A DNA stretch of 64,000 nt, from assembly GCA_008694505.1 (NCBI GenBank), contig VZDJ01001247.1, forward strand, positions 434,001 to 498,000, read 5' to 3'. Each line of letters starts with the position of its first letter. The stretch's first letter is position 1. Shown one piece after another: positions 59,929 through 64,000 of the stretch. A model generated the notes under the pieces. The model was not told where the DNA came from. It did not search any database and was given only the letters and a program-made list of their open reading frames with translations. The DNA is from Cyanoderma ruficeps. Its lineage: Eukaryota > Chordata > Aves > Passeriformes > Timaliidae. The translations under genes and the position numbers were made by a program.

Positions 59929-60055
59929 AAAATCACATGGGTGATCTTTAAAACTGAGAGGAACCCTAAGGCAGTGCACAGCAATCTGACCAGCCTAGTG
60001 TGGATCCAGCAGAAACATGGGCTGGTTGTTCAGGACAATGCCCCGATCCCCACAG
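59929..60055 (+). CDS. Candidate internal exon, protein not recognised
   Basis: The best protein-coding candidate in the window. It is bounded by a pyrimidine-rich acceptor ('ttgttccttctgtgcttcag', ending 59928) and a near-consensus donor (CACAG, then gtaggg at 60056). The 127-bp exon starts at a codon boundary and ends one base into a codon. It has 42 open codons, starting KITWVIFKTERNPK and ending QDNAPIPT, with the middle SNLTSLVWIQQKHG. The protein is mixed and well ordered, with Trp, charged and Pro residues, unlike the low-complexity frames nearby. No upstream exon was found in the window. I do not recognise the family. A chance combination of good splice sites and a 42-codon frame is the alternative. 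Confidence 0.5.
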
Positions 60056-62117
60056 GTAGGGACTTGAATGTCGTAAGGGAAGAGACTAAAAATGAAGTCA
60101 TAAAAAAAATGATAGATGGAGCTGGTGTCCCTAATCCATCCATTTTCTCAGAATCTAGTCACTAGCTGCATGAAAGAAGCAAAATTATGATTAGATGCTT
60201 TTTCTTTCAGTTCACTCTTAATGGATTGGTCTTTTTTCTCTTTGTCCTCTTAGGGCTTTCCTTTGTCCCAGGTAGAAAAAAACACAGTAAAGTAAAACTA
60301 ACTCAAGCAAACAATCCTTACAGGTCTGGGATGGCTGCAGAGACATCCCTGCAATTGCTGTTTTTTTTATGATGATGTGGTTCAAAAGTCCCAGTAATTC
60401 ACTTTTGGTCTCAGCTGCTCCTCCTCAGGCCATAGACATCCTGCACTGTGTTCCTACAGAAAATCCAGGGATGTTCCTGGTGTTACCCCACAGCTGCCAC
60501 CCAGCCTGATCTCTCTGTATTCACAGACATGGAGGATAGCTTATTTTCCTTCAGGAATCCATGGGAATCCTTGAGGAGGAATAGAGGGTTTTGTATGGGG
60601 AACCATTACAGTGTAGCAAGCAGGGCATGGAATACAGGGATCCTTCACTGGAAAACTCAGCACAGGAATGGGAAGTGCTCTAAATTCACGTGGTTCTTTC
60701 CTCTTGGTGTCTTACAGTAAATGTGGGGTAATTCAGTCCTGGCTGTGTGAACCAGACCCAGCTGGAAAGAAGGAATAACTATATTTCTCTAGCTGCCATC
60801 ACAGCAGTGAAACAAATTAACATCTCCTCAATGTCCTACATCTCCTGCAGAGCTGAGCTTTTTGTACTTTTGGTAATGTGATTTGAGAGTGAGAGTTACT
60901 CATTAACAACCTTGCTTCTCACAACCTTTGTGTTTAGATTAGTTAAACCCCTTTGGCTTGGCCACAAGAAGGTTGTAGTTCTGACCCAGGCCTACTTAAA
61001 TATTTCTGAGGTGTACTATAGAGAGGGGGCTGAAATCTCTCCTCAGATTTTAAGAGTACTAAAGCTTAGGTTAATAGAATTTTCTTATCCCCACCTCCAG
61101 AATCCAGCCCTACATCAGTACCAATTACAGCCAATATTTTCTTGAAACTCCTCTGGAGCTGCAATTTGCCAGCCTTCATCAATTTTATCTTCTGGCTCAT
61201 GTGCAGAACCGGTTTCAACAAGTTGGGAAAGCAAAGCATTTGGCTGGGGAAGGTGCAACATGAGACACATCTGAATAGAACATGAGAAACAGCTCAGTCT
61301 GTACACTTGGAAATGACTGATAATTGTTTGGTTCAGCTGGAGTGGGATCCTGAAAAACAGACTTTTCAGAAGTCTACTCCTAATCTAATGATACTGCTAT
61401 GATGAATGTACCCTCAGTACATTTCTGTGGAGAAAGAATAATCCTCAGTTGTGGGTTAGAACTGCCCTGTTTTCCTCTAATTGAGTAAGACAAACAATCC
61501 CATGAGCTATGATGTCAACAAACTTCTTTGTAATAAAAGAAAAGGTTTGGAGTGCTTAGAATCAAAAAAGTAGGACACTGTTAATTTAATTGCTGGGAGA
61601 TAAGTTTGATCAAAGCTGAGGAATGTAGACTGCATCTTCAAATATAAGTAGCTTCATTTAGAAAATGGACTTAATAACAAGCACATTTATTCATTGTTGG
61701 AGACTCGTGATTATTAATATTTGATCTAAAGAATGCCTTATATTTAAGGCTCTTCCATTATTTACATTTATTATCCAGTTCTCTCCTGCCATTTCTTTCT
61801 GGCTTCACTGCTGCTAAGAAATATGTAGCAAAGATAATCACATTATCTCCCATCAGTGCTGCAATCTGCTTAACTGGAAAAGCCAAGCACAGTATTGCAG
61901 TGCTGCTGCTGACAGAGGATTTAGCTAGAGCTGATTGTCCTCGGAGCAACTCACTCTCCTGACTTCCAGAGAAAGTCTGCTAAAACCTGGGAAGTTTACT
62001 CTGCTCCAGAAGGCTGGAATTGAACTTCTTTTCCCAGCCCCAAAGAGCCAAATGGTCAGGGTAGCATGAGGAAGTGAAAGTGCATTTCTGCCTGATGCAT
62101 GAATCCGTGTCTGGTGG
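60056..62117. other. Non-coding DNA, possibly intronic
   Basis: No repeat or further exon supported. Confidence 0.5.
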
Positions 62118-62870
62118 AGATGGAATCATGGAATTGTATTGTTTGGAGAATGTGGGCCTGATATTTCTGGGGCTGAGAGATTTTAGCCTGCTAGCAGCTG
62201 CTAACCTTTTCTTAAGGAAAAATTTCTCAAGAAAGTTTCTTCTCAAAACAAACTTGGCAAACAACTCTCCTTTCTCCAAACAATCTTTCTCCAGGTGGTG
62301 TTTTGCTGTTTCTCTGGTTTAACCAGTGGGATCAGAGAGGTGTCGTTCCTATTCACCAACCATGTTAAGCCTGTATGGGAACACCTTATAAAAGGTAGTA
62401 AGAATTAGACAATAAAGCCTTTTTTTCTATGCTCTTTGCATTCTGGAAAAAAAGAGACTGTTTTATGAATAATTGTTTGCCAAGATTGTTTTGAGAAAAA
62501 AAATTATTGAGAAAATTTTCCTTGAGAAAAGGTTAGCAGCTGCTAGAAGGCTAGAATCTCTCAGACCCAAAAATATCAAGCCCACAGGGCAAGACCTCTG
62601 AGATCATCAGGTCCAGCTGGCAATGTGGCACCACCACCAGGATCACCACCAGACTACATCCCCAGGTACCACACCCACGTGTCTTCTGAACACTTCCAGG
62701 GACAGGGACTCCACCAGCACTGCCCTCACCAGCCTGTGCCATGAAAACTTTTGTCCTGATGTCCAATCTAAACCTCCTCTGGTGCAACTTGAGGTTCTTG
62801 TCCCATGTTCCCTGGGAGCAGAGTCTGACCTGGCTCCAGCTTCTGTAATCCAGAGCAATCTGTACAGGCC
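62118..62870 (-). mobile_element. CR1 LINE 3' region split by an LTR
   Basis: 'gatggaatcatggaattgt' to 'gtttggagaa' (62120-62150) is the CR1 tail, and 'gacctctgagatcatcagg' onward (from 62592) is its continuation: 'cttccagggacagggactcc', 'accagcctgtgccatgaaaa', 'gttccctgggagcagagtct'. The LTR at 62151-62586 interrupts it, so the CR1 is older than the LTR. Minus strand. Confidence 0.85.
62151..62586 (+). mobile_element. Fold-back solo LTR inserted in CR1
   Basis: 436 bp with ends TGTGGGC and GCCCACA. On the plus strand TATAAAAG is at 62387 and AATAAAG at 62411, in the order and spacing of an LTR. Flanking GGAGAA and GGGCAA are a plausible decayed 6-bp target duplication. Unusually, about 130 bp at each end are complementary. 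'gagagattttagcctgctag' and 'cagctgctaaccttttctta' on the left match the complement of the right arm with few changes, and the pairing continues through 'ctcaaaacaaacttggcaaa'. A transcript would form a long stem. It could instead be a fold-back DNA element carrying chance TATA and AATAAA signals. Confidence 0.75.
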
Positions 62871-63230
62871 ACACAAGGGGATGACCCTGAGTAGGAACAC
62901 TCCATTCTACCCTGCATCATATTGTGCTCATGGTTTATTCTGGTTCATGGTTTTGGGGATATTTTAAAACTCTTTTTTATTTAGAATTATTTTTATTGTG
63001 CAAAGAAGCATCATAACTTAGTGACCCCATCCTGTGCATTCAGCATTTTTAAAGCACTAAGTGTATTTGGAAATGGTTGATGTCCTGCTTGGATGTTTCA
63101 GCCTCATTCAAATACTAGCCGACGTAATTAATGGCGAAAATATTTCTGTGAGGGTGGCCTTTCATAACAGCTTGGTTGCCTTATGACTTTGGGTTAAAAG
63201 GTGTTTATTTCTTTTTTTTTCTTTTAATAG
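62871..63230. other. Non-coding DNA ending in a pyrimidine tract
   Basis: Ends with 'tttctttttttttcttttaa' and AG at 63229-63230, a strong-looking splice acceptor. Confidence 0.5.
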
Positions 63231-63274
63231 GTACTTGTGTATTGGATACAACAAGAAAAAACCTTATACTATAG
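63231..63274 (+). CDS. Possible last-exon start, weak
   Basis: If spliced to the exon ending at 60055 the phase fits: its single G plus GT here makes a Gly codon, followed by TCVLDTTRKNLIL and a TAG stop at 63272-63274. The acceptor is strong but the coding length is only 14 codons, and an LTR begins 27 bp after the stop. A second acceptor ('cttaatgcgttttgcag', exon from 63931) is also phase-compatible (GRGVPKIPVI, stop 63963-63965). Neither can be chosen without transcript data. Confidence 0.2.
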
Positions 63275-63300
63275 ACACAAAAATTCAGTGTAATTTTAAA

Positions 63301-63577
63301 CAGCTCTGTGATCGCGAGGCTGGGATGTCCCAGCTTCAGGGACAGAAAGATGAGGCCACCAGCAGCAGTTCAAGGGAATATACATTTGTACAAAGGTCAA
63401 GAGATTGGCTACACAGGTCACCACCTCTCTAACCTGGATGGTGGACATCACTATCAATCATACTTCTCTCAGAGGAGAAGTATGTAAATATCTGTTTTTA
63501 CACACTTGTTTACATTCCACTCTGTGGGAACCCACAGCACGAAGATAGAAGGCAGAAAATTCAGGGCGACACAGCTC
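63301..63577 (-). mobile_element. Solo ERVK-like LTR with 6-bp target duplication
   Basis: The LTR proper is 63307-63571 (265 bp). On the minus strand it starts TGTCGCCCTGAA and ends CGCGATCACA. CAGCTC lies directly on both sides (63301-63306 and 63572-63577), a perfect 6-bp target duplication typical of ERVK-type insertions. Its U3 half shares ordered blocks with the LTR at 26574-26875, but the R-U5 half differs: there is no clear TATAAAAG and the sequence near 'ggctgggatgtcccagcttc' is its own. It is probably another subfamily of the same group. Confidence 0.88.
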
Positions 63578-64000
63578 TTCTTTCCCTAGCAGTGTGCTCA
63601 GTGGGTGGGATACCAGAGCTGTGCTGAACAAACTTCCTGACCTTAAAGAGAGAAGACTGCCTGTTCCTCAGGGCCCCCACAGCAAGGAGATGTGACATTT
63701 GGTTTGATGAGCTCCAGAAATTCCTCTGCTCAGCTTGGTGCTGTAGAGCCCTAGAGCCTTTAGCCCTTTTTTTTCCCTTCAGCTCTGCAATACTTTGTCT
63801 TCTTCTGAAGAAGACCGAGTAGGGAAGGTGGGTTCAGAAGGAGTTTGGCAAAGACAAATCCATCTGTTGTAGATTTTGGAACTTTCTTGGCTTTTTTTGC
63901 AATAATGACCTTTCTTAATGCGTTTTGCAGGAGGAAGAGGAGTCCCCAAAATTCCAGTCATCTAATGAGAGAACAAAGTAATCCATTACACCTTCCAAAA
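63578..64000. other. Non-coding DNA, possible exon near the end
   Basis: A GAG-rich stretch after the acceptor at 63929-63930 reads EEEESPKFQSSNERTK then a stop in phase 0, or GRGVPKIPVI then a stop in phase 1. Nothing else was recognised. Confidence 0.35.

Overview
The window looks like non-coding DNA of a bird, probably a songbird. This rests on repeat content, not on a recognised gene. There are about two dozen CR1 LINE fragments whose 3' ends carry the avian ATTCTGTG-type tail, several retroviral LTRs of ERVL-like and ERVK-like layout, no L1 or Alu-type SINEs, an AT-rich background, and a few N bases, all inside homopolymer or low-complexity tracts as in a draft assembly. I see no complete protein-coding gene, no tRNA or rRNA gene, no CRISPR array and no prokaryotic feature.

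Layout. 1-7.7 kb is mostly unique AT-rich DNA with one short CR1 tail. 7.7-8.4 kb holds the longest CR1 piece, the decayed C-terminal end of its ORF2. 9.5-13.5 kb has a poly-T tract, three CR1 fragments and a minus-strand ERVL-like LTR at about 12.5-13.2 kb. 15.0-15.8 kb holds a CR1, a shared 3' flank and an LTR-like block. 18.65-19.34 kb is an ancient L2/CR1-clade LINE fossil that still reads the YADD reverse-transcriptase motif. 26.1-27.5 kb is a composite: a heptamer array, a CR1, a primer-binding site, an ERVK-like LTR, a shared flank and another CR1. 35.4-37.7 kb holds CR1 pieces around a 1.2 kb element with roughly 185-bp inverted arms. 43.35-43.49 kb is an AT-rich palindrome. 48.6-58.5 kb carries many CR1 pieces and a GC-rich block at 57.6-58.2 kb. 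62.1-62.9 kb is a CR1 split by an LTR that folds back on itself. 63.3-63.6 kb is a solo LTR with a clean 6-bp target duplication.

The best protein-coding candidate is one internal exon at 59929-60055 on the plus strand, with strong splice signals and 42 open codons. Two phase-compatible acceptors near 63.2 and 63.9 kb could lead to a last exon. If it is real, the right part of the window is intronic. A second coding-like stretch, on the minus strand at 45.2-45.56 kb, may be a retrocopy or a lone exon. I recognise neither protein.

The most unusual signals are the following. (1) Two pairs of CR1 copies share about 110 bp of sequence beyond the CR1 3' end (15.4 with 26.9 kb; 29.3 with 58.1 kb), and a third pair shares about 100 bp on the 5' side (36.1 with 57.5 kb). 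This fits 3' transduction or composite repeats rather than independent CR1 insertion. (2) The 36.2-37.4 kb inverted-repeat element matches no family I know. (3) The LTR at 62.15-62.59 kb has arms of about 130 bp complementary to each other.
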